From contig NC_012965.1 of the NCBI RefSeq assembly GCF_000027005.1, forward strand, positions 2,181,429 through 2,245,428: DNA of 64,000 bases, given 5' to 3'. A program made the position numbers and the translations under genes. The notes beneath the pieces were generated by a model that was not told the DNA's origin, made no database searches, and saw nothing but the letters and a program-made list of their open reading frames with translations. How positions within the stretch are numbered: position 1 is the first letter of the stretch; each line of letters starts with the position of its first letter. This document shows positions 12,828-21,441 of this stretch, piece by piece. The DNA is from Komagataella phaffii GS115 (lineage: Eukaryota > Ascomycota > Pichiomycetes > Pichiales > Pichiaceae).

Positions 12828-13455
12828 ATGCAGTTTTTGTTTCTCTTGTTCAACAATAGTCAGCTTCGTCTCGGCGCTTCGTTTTGAGCTGGAAGCCGGT
12901 AGAAATCCAGGTCAAGAGAAGTGCATCAGAGAATTTGTTCCTGAAGGTCAATTGGTGGTAGCTCGCATCAAGTCCAGTGGCTTCACTGGTGATGGTCAAT
13001 CTTTAAGGCTTCGTATGTCCAATAGTATTGGAGATGAGTATAGAAACATCGTTGATTTTGTTGACAATGCTCAATTTGCATTTGCTGCTACCTCTTCTGC
13101 TTTAGATATTTGCTTTTGGAACACCCAAACTACCAACACCCCCAAAACACTTGTACGTGAAATTGAAGTGGAAGTTGAAGCTGGATCTGCTGCGCGTGAT
13201 TGGAATGCAGTACAGGCATCTGAAAAACTTAAACCAGCTGAAGTAACGCTTCGGAAGATGGAGTCTCTCGTAGATGAAATTCTTAACGAATTGGAGTATC
13301 TAAAAAGGCGAGAAGAGAGACTAAGGGATACGAATGAATCCACGAATAGAAGGGTTAGAAATTTCTTTATAGCTGGAAAAGCACTTCTGATAGGACTTGG
13401 GTTATGGCAGGTGAATTATTTAAGAAACTACTTTCGTTCAAAACACATTTTGTGA
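12828..13455 (+). CDS. ERV25: p24-family cargo receptor Erv25, with an unresolved 5' frame
   Basis: The protein is a p24/EMP24 family member of COPII/COPI vesicles. It has a lumenal GOLD domain (CIREFVPEGQLVVARIKSSG, NAQFAFAATSSALDICFWN), a coiled coil (KMESLVDEILNELEYLKRREERL), one membrane span (FFIAGKALLIGLGLWQVNYL) and the cytosolic tail RNYFRSKHIL, whose ending is typical of Erv25. The conserved frame has no ATG between 12652 and the GOLD domain. The ATG at 12828 begins a good signal peptide (MQF...) but sits one base out of frame. Dropping one T in the TTTTT run at 12833-12837 would bring it into frame just before the cleavage region FVSA/LRFELEAG. A sequence error, a true polymorphism or an unseen intron could explain this. 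The in-frame ATG at 12649 is only 11 bases after SPT5 and gives an implausible leader. Confidence 0.75.
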
Positions 13456-13628
13456 ATTTGCTCTCCTCAATCAACGTCCTACTGCCTTTGGAGGTCAATC
13501 AATATATAACCCCAATCAACTAAAATGTAGCTCACAATGACCCAACTCTCTATTTTTAAATATTCTCACATGCATTTTTTGAAGACATGTTCTTATTTCG
13601 GCTGCGGATAGCAGCAACAGCATATCAT

Positions 13629-14138
13629 TCACCCTATCTCCTCAAGTTTACCCAATAGCATCGCAAAATCTACGAAGTTCATACTAATTCTTTCCCCATC
13701 AGTTGCCAAAAGTATCATATCTTTCATTGTTTGATAGGTACTGTTATCATTAATTTTATGCTGTAACTTCACAAGCTCTTCAAGTGAAAGTTGATCAGAA
13801 GTAACAGAGTCAGTTAAAAGCTCCCAGGCTTGATCAATATAAGAGAGATTCTCTTGCAAGATTAGTAACAAATTTGCGTACCAGAATAATTTTTTAGGAT
13901 CAAGAATTGAGGTGTTGTGATAAACTAGTTTACCTCTTGTGTTCTCAGCATTTGAGAGTAGTTTTGATGGAATACCTAACTTATCCCTTAAAAAAGGAAT
14001 TAGGTGAGATTCTAAAAGTTCATCGGAGTTTGCTGTAGAGCAGTATTGAAGATATTTTTCAATTATTAACGTGTTAAACTGATCTCCTACTCTTGCTTTA
14101 TCGTTGCTAAAAGGATTGTCATTATATTTTTCAAACAT
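13629..14138 (-). CDS. Conserved-looking protein of unknown function, possible EF-hand-like C-terminus
   Basis: I do not recognise this protein. The open frame begins at 14159 with TTG; the first ATG is at 14138 and gives 169 residues. It is mostly alpha-helical in appearance and has no signal peptide or membrane span. The last ~50 residues (LEELVKLQHKINDN... ATDGERISMNFVDFAMLLGKL) have a helix, acidic loop, helix rhythm with a DGxRISMxFVDF segment that recalls an EF-hand remnant. The calcium ligands are incomplete, so this is only a resemblance. It is divergent from APT1, with about 210 bases between starts. Confidence 0.65.
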   Translation of the reverse strand: MFEKYNDNPFSNDKARVGDQFNTLIIEKYLQYCSTANSDELLESHLIPFLRDKLGIPSKLLSNAENTRGKLVYHNTSILDPKKLFWYANLLLILQENLSYIDQAWELLTDSVTSDQLSLEELVKLQHKINDNSTYQTMKDMILLATDGERISMNFVDFAMLLGKLEEIG

Positions 14139-14349
14139 CAGTCGGACGAAACCCCCCAAAGGCGCTAAGATGACATATAAGTGTGCCGCTAGGAATGTGG
14201 CAGGTGCTTTCTGCGAAGTTTAGTGGAAGAGGGAGGGAGGTAGTGAGTACCTAGTGACCTAGTGGAACGAAATGAAAATTATGAGTAGCCCACGACCGCT
14301 GTTTTGTCTGGTCGTTCCTGGTTTCTTTCTACTTTCAACTTGAACTGCA

Positions 14350-14901
14350 ATGTCAACCGCTTCTCTGGCTAGAGAGTTGAAAGCTGCTCTCAAGACATAC
14401 CCTGATTTTCCGAGCGAGGGGATTTCTTTTGAAGATTTTCTTCCCATCTTTGCAAATCATGAACTCTTTCAGAAACTAATTGAAGCGTTCAAAATTCATA
14501 TCCAGGAATCATTTGCGGATAAAAAGATAGATTTCGTTGTTGGGTTAGAATCCAGAGGATTCTTGTTTGGGCCCACTTTAGCACTTGCCATAGGTGCTGG
14601 CTTTGTTCCGGTTAGAAAGCCTGGTAAACTACCTGGCACAATTGTTCAAACTTGTTACAAGAAAGAGTATGGTGAAGATGTTTTCGAAATGCAGGTTGGC
14701 GCCATCCCTGCCGATTCAAATGTCATTGTTGTTGATGATATTCTTGCTACTGGTGGCTCTGCATCTGCTGCAGGCTCACTGGTCAAACAGGTAGGCGGAA
14801 TTATTTTGGAGTTCATGTTCGTCATGGAATTGGAATTTCTTAAAGGAAGGAACACTCTTCCTGCCCCCACATTTACATTGCTATCGGGGCAGCAGAAATG
14901 A
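14350..14901 (+). CDS. APT1: Adenine phosphoribosyltransferase
   Basis: This purine-salvage enzyme makes AMP from adenine and PRPP. At 183 residues it matches fungal Apt1. The signature PRPP-binding loop VVDDILATGGSASAA is coded near 14725-14770, preceded by the family blocks GLESRGFLFGPTLA and RKPGKLPG, the flexible catalytic-loop region. No targeting signal is seen, which is consistent with a cytosolic enzyme. The start at 14350 is the first ATG and matches the family N-terminus. Confidence 0.95.
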   Translation: MSTASLARELKAALKTYPDFPSEGISFEDFLPIFANHELFQKLIEAFKIHIQESFADKKIDFVVGLESRGFLFGPTLALAIGAGFVPVRKPGKLPGTIVQTCYKKEYGEDVFEMQVGAIPADSNVIVVDDILATGGSASAAGSLVKQVGGIILEFMFVMELEFLKGRNTLPAPTFTLLSGQQK

Positions 14902-15940
14902 CCTTGTTAGAACTTTGAAGTGAAGTTAATGTCTAAGCAAGTATGTACGTAGTAGTAATCATGGCTTTCACCTTATATCGGTTTTGACTAGTAATCGATG
15001 AATCATGCTTCAGTCATTTTTGCTGGAGTAATGAGCTAGATGTGGAGATACATATCTAACTACTTGAGAAGTTCATTTTATTGGTATTTTTAAATCGTCT
15101 AGTAAGCCATGATAACTCTGCACTAATCGTAGGTGAGACTTCCTCGGTAGCTTTTCGAAAATAGCGACTCAAAACGAAGGCACAAATAATGAACGTTGTC
15201 GTACTTCATTCACAATGGATTAGGTGCCATTACCACTCTTTTTAAAAACATAGCAAGATCTATACTTCTCAATGTGTTCATATTATTTCCTCAAAACTCT
15301 TCGTTTTAACTTAGAATCATTTGTGCGCACCATAAATCCACTGACCAGGAAAATGCAAGTACCTTCAAAACCAATGATGCTATCATTTAGTTCCATTAAC
15401 CAGTCAGCGTGTGATTTAGGCTGCATATTTCTTTAAGTTTGCCAATGATTTCGATTTTCCAAGCATCATCTTGACAATTTTCAACACGTAGCCTTGATCG
15501 GCGTCCCTTCAAACAACTGGTTAAGCTGTACCTCCAGCTGGTACTTAGTAGGTCATTGCTCTGCGGATAATTATTCTATCAGCACACAAGCGTACGAGCT
15601 GGGAGATATTAACTCAAAATGCATCTTTATGAATACTTACATAAGTTCAGTATTTGATAGAAAGTAAAGTCAATAAGACCGGAAACCGTGAATAAAATTC
15701 TATCACTTTTGCATTGAAACTGAAGGCTTCTAGATATACAAAAAAAGGTAAAGCGTGAAATCACGACAATCATTCACCATCGAACAGAGTTTATATATTT
15801 CAGTAAAGCATCAAGAGTGAAACTAAAATCAGTAACTTCAATTACAACTTTGATTTCTTTCAAAATAACAAACCTATCAAACGAGCGACCCTGTTTGCTC
15901 TCTTTTGCTATTGGAGACAATCTACTGAATCTCAACCAAA
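14902..15940. other. Gene-free 1.04 kb between two convergent genes
   Basis: APT1 and the sorting nexin gene end facing each other here, so no promoter is required, yet the gap is over 1 kb. Short frames only are present (for example 15817-16002 +, which runs into the nexin 3' end). I recognise no tRNA, snRNA or repeat. It could host a non-coding RNA or an eroded gene. Confidence 0.4.
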
Positions 15941-17443
15941 TTAAATGCCGTTCTCCCAAGCAATCTGATTACTTCTACTGTATATGCAAAGAATCATTTT
16001 AAAGTTCTCCAACAGCTCGAGAAACCTATCTTTCACATACTGCCGTTCACGCAGGGTACTTTTTTCAATTTCTATGGATACAAATGTGACATCATCATTC
16101 AAAAGCTGAAAACAATGGACTAACTTTTGCAAATCACGACAGTTAGCTTGTATTTCTAAGCTCCTTTCTAGTGGAGTCATTGCTTGAATATTCTTTGTGA
16201 CCTTTGAAAACATGTTCCAGACTCTTTGGTCTTTGTACTCGTGAAAGAGAGCTGAACTGTTCAAATTGATGGAATTATTGTCGCTCATGCTGTAATTATC
16301 TTCATCGTCGACGATATCACTAGCTACAAGATTGTTAACACCCTCAGCCGAACTGTCCTCGTCATCAGCGTAACTCTTTGGATCAAAATAAACACTTTGA
16401 TAAACAGATGGTTGAGCTTCTAGGTTTCTGATAGCATTGGCAATCGTTGGGCTTTGAGAGGCACCTTGTTGTAAAGCAATATCCAACTTTTGAGATAAGC
16501 GTTCAATATCAAGCAAACGCTGCGTCCTTGTTTGTTTTTTAACAATAATTCTTTTTAGGTAACACAGCTGCAATTCTTTTAATTTGCGATATTGTAAAAG
16601 ATTTATGATCACCATACAAAACGACCGCAGTTCCATTATTGGCTCCTTGAAGTTGGCCACAAAATGCAATATGAACCTCTCAAGATTGATAAATGATGAA
16701 TCGACACTCTGACCTACTCCTTCAATACTGTTGTTTTCATCCAAAGTGGTGCCATTAGATTTAGAGATAGTTGTATCAATGAGCGAGAAAATATTCAAAC
16801 TGCCCCCAAGGCCAACCAATTGTTTGTTATATCTATGGAGATCGTTTTCAAAATGCTTGTTAAGTTTGTGTAGATGTGTTAAATATTTCAGAATTCTTCG
16901 AAAAAACAATTCTGAAGGACGAAATTCTTGGTTCAAAGGTGAATCAAAATTCTTAACTAAGCTAAGAGGTGGTATCGGAAAATAAGAGTGGTATGGGTTG
17001 GGCTGCAGAGGACTTCGTGGTGAAGAGAGAAAAATTGACTGAGGAAGTGAGGTAAACGGTGGCGTCTTCAAAGCTTCAGCCCAGTTGCGTTCGTCAGGAT
17101 CCAAGAAACGAATCACCATTATACTTTCACGAAACACTAATTCCTGGGTCAGGTTGTTTAAAAAGCTGCCCAGTAAACGTGTCCTCAAATTGATCGTTGC
17201 CGGGTCATTCTTGTAGCTAAGAGGCTTGGATATGAGTTTCTTGAAAGAGTGTTTCTCGGGTATAGGTGGAACTGGCTTGGTGGGGTACATCTTGCATAAA
17301 CATTTCCGAAGAGAATAAAAGTCAGTATATCTCCGTTTAACAATACCGTATTTTGACCTTATGGTATAGTATACAGTTGATTGTCTTTTAATGTCACGAA
17401 AAGTTTCAGTGGTAATGATAAATATGGTATCATCCTGATCCAT
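15941..17443 (-). CDS. PX-domain sorting nexin, Snx41/Atg20 type
   Basis: The N-terminal ~120 residues form a PX domain: the phosphoinositide-binding block RRYTDFYSLR lies at about residues 37-46, followed by PPIPEKHSFKKLI. The rest is a long helical BAR-like region ending in CIYSRSNQIAWENGI. This combination, with a low-complexity acidic insert in the middle, is that of Snx41/Atg20 (Snx42), which pair with Snx4 in endosome-to-Golgi retrieval and selective autophagy. The open frame reaches 17497 but begins there with GTG; the first ATG is 17443, giving 500 residues and putting the PX domain at the N-terminus. Which paralogue it is cannot be settled by eye. Confidence 0.78.
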   Translation of the reverse strand: MDQDDTIFIITTETFRDIKRQSTVYYTIRSKYGIVKRRYTDFYSLRKCLCKMYPTKPVPPIPEKHSFKKLISKPLSYKNDPATINLRTRLLGSFLNNLTQELVFRESIMVIRFLDPDERNWAEALKTPPFTSLPQSIFLSSPRSPLQPNPYHSYFPIPPLSLVKNFDSPLNQEFRPSELFFRRILKYLTHLHKLNKHFENDLHRYNKQLVGLGGSLNIFSLIDTTISKSNGTTLDENNSIEGVGQSVDSSFINLERFILHFVANFKEPIMELRSFCMVIINLLQYRKLKELQLCYLKRIIVKKQTRTQRLLDIERLSQKLDIALQQGASQSPTIANAIRNLEAQPSVYQSVYFDPKSYADDEDSSAEGVNNLVASDIVDDEDNYSMSDNNSINLNSSALFHEYKDQRVWNMFSKVTKNIQAMTPLERSLEIQANCRDLQKLVHCFQLLNDDVTFVSIEIEKSTLRERQYVKDRFLELLENFKMILCIYSRSNQIAWENGI

Positions 17444-17600
17444 TATAGTTGCTGGTGCGAGCTGGTAATCTCTACAAGTTGATTTAGCTCTGTTCACCGC
17501 GCGAAGTTACTCCTGTATTAGGATTCACACGTCTCATCAACATTTAGCGTTCAGGACTTGTTACAGTTCTAGTTTCTGATTCTTTATATAGATTGCGTAC

Positions 17601-17945
17601 ATGTCATCGAAGAACCGTGAGGAAGATATACCAAAGGAGCAGCGTAAGTTTTTTACCGACAATTGATAGGAGTAGAACTAACAACTTCAAGCTCTGTTAA
17701 AAGCCGCTGATATATCAGAAGACATTCAGGCACGAGTATTTGAGGTTGCTCAAGATGCTCTTCAAAAATACACTCTAGAGAAGGAAATAGCATCTTTCAT
17801 TAAGAAGGAAATGGACCAGTTGTATGGTCATACATGGCATTGTATTGTTGGGAAAAGTTTTGGTTCTTATGTATCTCACGAGTCTGGTGGTTTTGTTTAC
17901 TTTTATATTGGCTCTATTGCTTTCCTAGTATTCAAGACTATCTGA
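17601..17945 (+). CDS. DYN2: Dynein light chain LC8, spliced
   Basis: Exon 1 is 17601-17643 and exon 2 is 17692-17945, joined in phase to give 98 residues. The product shows the LC8 signature almost throughout: ISEDIQARVFEVAQDALQKY, EKEIASFIKKEMDQLYG, then TWHCIVGKSFGSYVSHESGG and FVYFYIGSIAFLVFKT. LC8 is a small dimeric hub protein of cytoplasmic dynein that also serves nuclear pores and peroxisome functions in yeast. The gene is divergent from the sorting nexin gene and its stop lies 22 bases from the stop of the next, convergent gene. Confidence 0.92.
17644..17691 (+). other. Intron of the LC8 gene
   Basis: This 48-base intron has a GTAAGT donor, an ACTAACAAC branch site and a TTCAAG acceptor 10-12 bases further on. 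Its removal fuses the first 14 codons to the conserved LC8 frame. Confidence 0.9.
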
Positions 17946-17967
17946 ATAAGGGTTAGTCACGTCATTA

Positions 17968-19047
17968 TTAGTTGCCAAATATATTAACTCTAGCAGCTTG
18001 ATTTTTTTTTTTCAAAGGACTTATGATCTGCTTCTCTTTGAGCTTCTTCAAAATAGGTGACGCTGGGCCAGAGTTATCTAAATGATCGCCGTCATCGTCT
18101 ACTCTATCATGATCTGCTAGAAAACGCTTTAACCCGTTGCGTGTACTGAAAAGTTTTCTCTTCTTGCGGTTTGACTTGTCTGTAAGAATGTTGTTACCCA
18201 TCGCACTTTGAGTAGGAACTTTCCTTTCGAAAGAATGGTCAGAAATCTCATCCTCATTGTCGTCATCGTCATCATCAAAAATAGACGTTCTGGTAATTTC
18301 ATTGTTTTGTTTATCCTTGTTCTGAAGCAATAAACTTCGCAAAGGACTAGTTTGATTCAAGCCATAAAGTTTGGTATTTGTCGCATCAGGTGTTGACGTT
18401 GCCAGAAGTGTTCTCCCAATTCTTGATCCATTTTGGGGCCGGGGACTCCTTATGGCTTTTGAAGGAGATGCATTTTGTTTTCCTGGAGCCAATAGCGGTA
18501 TTTTGCTGCCAGATTTCTTTGGTAAAGGGGTATGCTTTGCAGGAGATTTGATTTTACGTCCATTCACTTCTGCTGCCGTCTTGAATATGGTGATCTTGTT
18601 CAGCACAGGAGTAGTTGCAAAGGGTGTAGAGGAATTCTGCGCAAATGGATTGTTCGTTTTAGGTTGTGCTGAATCCCTTCTTTCTTTCAATCGCTTGATC
18701 GTTTTAAGCCCCATCTCAACCTTCGATTCAAGTATTGCCTTTCGAACAGTGTAAGTTTTCTCTAGATTCTTCTTTTCCAAATTAGCGTTGTCCAACAGAA
18801 ATTGAAGGTGACTCAGTTGCCCCTTCGTTTCCCGAAGCTCATCTAGAACTTTCAGGTGATCTTCCTTGTGAGTACTCACATTCTTCAACGAGTTACCGTT
18901 GCCTAGATCCGCATTTTTTAAAACAATCAGGTAGTTAACCACACGATATATTTGTCGTTTTCGTTTGGTTTCCAGCTCAGCAAGCTCTCTTAAACAATTG
19001 GTTAATTCTCGTTCTTGAAATATCAAATTGGCTATCTTGAAATCCAT
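17968..19047 (-). CDS. Coiled-coil nuclear-type protein, possible monopolin subunit Lrs4
   Basis: The first ~125 of 359 residues are a strong coiled coil (RELTNCLRELAELETKRKRQI ... LRETKGQLSHLQFLLDNANLEKKNLEK). The remainder is disordered, rich in Ser-Pro/Thr-Pro sites and basic clusters, with an Asp/Glu run (DDDDDDNEDE) and a nuclear-localisation-like stretch (NRKKRKLF). A short N-terminal coiled coil followed by a phospho-rich tail with a SPLRSLL block, an acidic patch and an RKKRKL motif is the plan of yeast Lrs4, the Csm1 partner in monopolin that acts at rDNA and kinetochores. The match is by architecture and a few short motifs only. Confidence 0.55.
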   Translation of the reverse strand: MDFKIANLIFQERELTNCLRELAELETKRKRQIYRVVNYLIVLKNADLGNGNSLKNVSTHKEDHLKVLDELRETKGQLSHLQFLLDNANLEKKNLEKTYTVRKAILESKVEMGLKTIKRLKERRDSAQPKTNNPFAQNSSTPFATTPVLNKITIFKTAAEVNGRKIKSPAKHTPLPKKSGSKIPLLAPGKQNASPSKAIRSPRPQNGSRIGRTLLATSTPDATNTKLYGLNQTSPLRSLLLQNKDKQNNEITRTSIFDDDDDDNEDEISDHSFERKVPTQSAMGNNILTDKSNRKKRKLFSTRNGLKRFLADHDRVDDDGDHLDNSGPASPILKKLKEKQIISPLKKKNQAARVNIFGN

Positions 19048-19220
19048 AGCTTCTTACTATACTCTTCGATTACCTGTTGACCGGATCCCCCCAAACAACA
19101 ATACCATCTATAAAACGACCTCACTAATTATCATCCGGTGTACGGGTGTTACAATTTCTAGTTCACATTTGTTGTCACTCTATCAGTTTTCTTTTCGTTT
19201 AGATTTGTTTGTAGGTGACA

Positions 19221-20249
19221 ATGCAAATGTTTGCCATTTTTATCTGGATTACCTCGTGCATAGCTATGCTTTCTAAATCAGAGCTATTAGACATTCAGCA
19301 AAAAACTACTGATGGTGTAATTGGCATCAATCCTTCCAAATTCAATGAATTCTGCCAAGGTCCAAGAGATTATTTTATTGTCGCTCTACTTACAGACGTT
19401 GAAAATGAAGCAGGGTGTAGAATATGTCAACAATTTGCACCTGTGTTTGAGAAAGTAGTAGGTGCTTATATGGATGGCTACAGGGACACAGGAAAGGCTT
19501 TTTTTGCCGTATTGGATTATTCAAACATATATCAGCACCATCATGATGTCAGTTTATCCACTGTGCCTCAAGTTTGGATATATCCTCCAATAAATAGCGT
19601 GGGCTATTCAGCTGATTATGACTCAAAATCTGGCGATTATAGTTCTTGCTTGGGTGAAATAACTGAGCATCTGACCTATCAAGTTCCAGAGTCATTGCCA
19701 ACTAGGAGCATCCAAGAAAACTCACTGGAATTCGCTCAATTTCTAGCTGAAATTCTACAAATTCAGCTATACCTAAAATCGGAGTTTGATATGTCCCACT
19801 TCATTAGTTATCTACTGGGTCTCTTTTTGCTTACTCAAGTAATAAGAAAAAGACGCGATAAGATAAGAAAAAGACTGGCTGGTAGCTACATTTGGCAAGT
19901 ATTTTCTTTGGTGTCTATATTTATTTCCATAAGTGGGTACAATTTTTGTTCCCAAAGGGGTGTTCCTTTTTTACCAACAAATGAAAAAGGAGCCAGAATG
20001 TTTTTGTCAGGGGGTCAGCAATACCAATTTGGCTCGGAGGTTCTAATCAGCATAGTGGTATATCTATCGTTGGCTATATGTGTCACAGTTTTGATATGCA
20101 TTCCTATGATTTCAAATCCCCTTCAAAGAAATTTCGGTGCTCTTTTATTTGCAACTTTTTTGTTTCTTGGCTATAACGTACTGACCTCCATTTTCATCAT
20201 AAAGAATCCTTCTTACCCCTTCAACTTCATTAACATCCCTATTTTTTGA
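19221..20249 (+). CDS. OST3: Oligosaccharyltransferase thioredoxin-fold subunit (Ost3/Ost6)
   Basis: Ost3 and Ost6 are alternative ER-membrane oxidoreductase subunits of oligosaccharyltransferase that hold acceptor proteins by transient disulfides. The frame opens at 19215 with GTG; the first ATG is 19221, giving 342 residues. Residues 1-17 form a signal peptide. The lumenal thioredoxin-like domain follows, with its redox motif CRIC at about 66-69 and the cis-Pro region STVPQVWIYPP. Four hydrophobic segments then run to the C-terminus, as in the family. Ost3 is favoured over Ost6 only by general length, so the paralogue remains open. Confidence 0.85.
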   Translation: MQMFAIFIWITSCIAMLSKSELLDIQQKTTDGVIGINPSKFNEFCQGPRDYFIVALLTDVENEAGCRICQQFAPVFEKVVGAYMDGYRDTGKAFFAVLDYSNIYQHHHDVSLSTVPQVWIYPPINSVGYSADYDSKSGDYSSCLGEITEHLTYQVPESLPTRSIQENSLEFAQFLAEILQIQLYLKSEFDMSHFISYLLGLFLLTQVIRKRRDKIRKRLAGSYIWQVFSLVSIFISISGYNFCSQRGVPFLPTNEKGARMFLSGGQQYQFGSEVLISIVVYLSLAICVTVLICIPMISNPLQRNFGALLFATFLFLGYNVLTSIFIIKNPSYPFNFINIPIF

Positions 20250-20418
20250 ATTAAAGTCTTCTAAACAGTGGATTAAACGTTTAACAACCTGTATTCACAT
20301 TACGGTCTTCATAAAAGTCAGCGCTTAGTGAGCGTTGACATAAGAGGCAACTTGTGTCCCTACGTAGATTGAGGCTAGTGAACATCATCATGCCTACCTG
20401 TTATCGAATGCATTAGAT

Positions 20419-21441
20419 TCACGTTTCTAAAGTTGATTCTATTACATCTCTTTTTTCATCCTTATTCACAAGAATGAACGAAATTAGTATCAATGAGGCA
20501 CCACACAAATACAAAGGTGACATTTCTTGAGCTTGTTTAACCTCTTGAAGGAACATCGCAAATGGAATCGTAAATGATAGACCAACAGTCACCGTTAATG
20601 GAGAGGTTAAAAGTAAAGCTTTAGCCCATAAATAGTCTGATATCATGGTTATGCAGCCGTTCGTGATAATTATGCACCAAACGTTTTTGGTTTTCGGAAG
20701 CTCAAAGCGTTCAATATCCAGATAGTCTAAAATAATTATCAAAGGCCACAAAAGCAACAGAGTAAAGACACCAACGAAACCAAAAAATTGAGAAGTATCG
20801 ATTCTAGTCTCATTCTTGGCTTTCCGCTTTAACAAAATCGTATAGAGACCATAGCATAACGCACCTGCTAATGCCAATAAATTACCAAACATTGACAAGA
20901 AGGAGGATGTACTGGCTTCCTTAGTGATTTGATCTCTGCAGGTAACCATCACTATGCCTACGAAGGATAGGCCCAAACCAACCGCTTTTATGACACTCGG
21001 GTTCTCAATTCGAAAAAGCCAGCCGATTAAAAGGGTGAAAAAACCGCTAGTCGAGCTGAGTATTGTCTGATTGGCGACAGTAGTATATTTTAGTGAAGCA
21101 TTTGTCACCAGATTCGAAAGGTACCACAACAGGCAAAACTGTAAAGACAGAACCGTAGTTTCTTTGAACGATAACCTTCCTTCTTCAACATGATTCATGA
21201 CAAATGATTGAAATCTTGGCTGCGTAAAATTTTGTCGAAGTTTGTTCGTAAGTGATGGTGTTAAATATATTGTAAACAATCCTGTATTGAAATAAGTGAG
21301 CAGAAATGGTTTGGAGTAATTATGGTTCAAGAAAAGCTCATCTACTAAAAAAGACGACAAAACCCAGAAGACAACCACTATACTTAAACACAAAAGGCCC
21401 AATACCCAATGTCTCTTTTCTTTCCGGGTTGCTGTAGACAT
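20419..21441 (-). CDS. EamA/SLC35F-type membrane transporter (Thi74/YML018C-like)
   Basis: This polytopic protein of 340 residues has about ten hydrophobic segments, arranged as two EamA-type halves. Recognisable stretches are the N-terminal SSFLVDELFLNHNYSKPF, TVANQTILSSTSGFFTLLIGW and the second-half ITMISDYLWAKALLLTSP. These are the hallmarks of the fungal Thi74/YML018C group of drug/metabolite-superfamily carriers related to SLC35F. The substrate is unknown in the family. It is the last gene before the 8.7 kb centromeric gene desert and is transcribed away from it. Confidence 0.8.
   Translation of the reverse strand: MSTATRKEKRHWVLGLLCLSIVVVFWVLSSFLVDELFLNHNYSKPFLLTYFNTGLFTIYLTPSLTNKLRQNFTQPRFQSFVMNHVEEGRLSFKETTVLSLQFCLLWYLSNLVTNASLKYTTVANQTILSSTSGFFTLLIGWLFRIENPSVIKAVGLGLSFVGIVMVTCRDQITKEASTSSFLSMFGNLLALAGALCYGLYTILLKRKAKNETRIDTSQFFGFVGVFTLLLLWPLIIILDYLDIERFELPKTKNVWCIIITNGCITMISDYLWAKALLLTSPLTVTVGLSFTIPFAMFLQEVKQAQEMSPLYLCGASLILISFILVNKDEKRDVIESTLET

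Noticed and set aside
15632..15650. ATACTTAC, the 5' end motif of U1 snRNA, in the APT1-nexin gap
   Set aside because: Only eight bases match. The following bases do not continue as U1, and no further snRNA landmarks were found.
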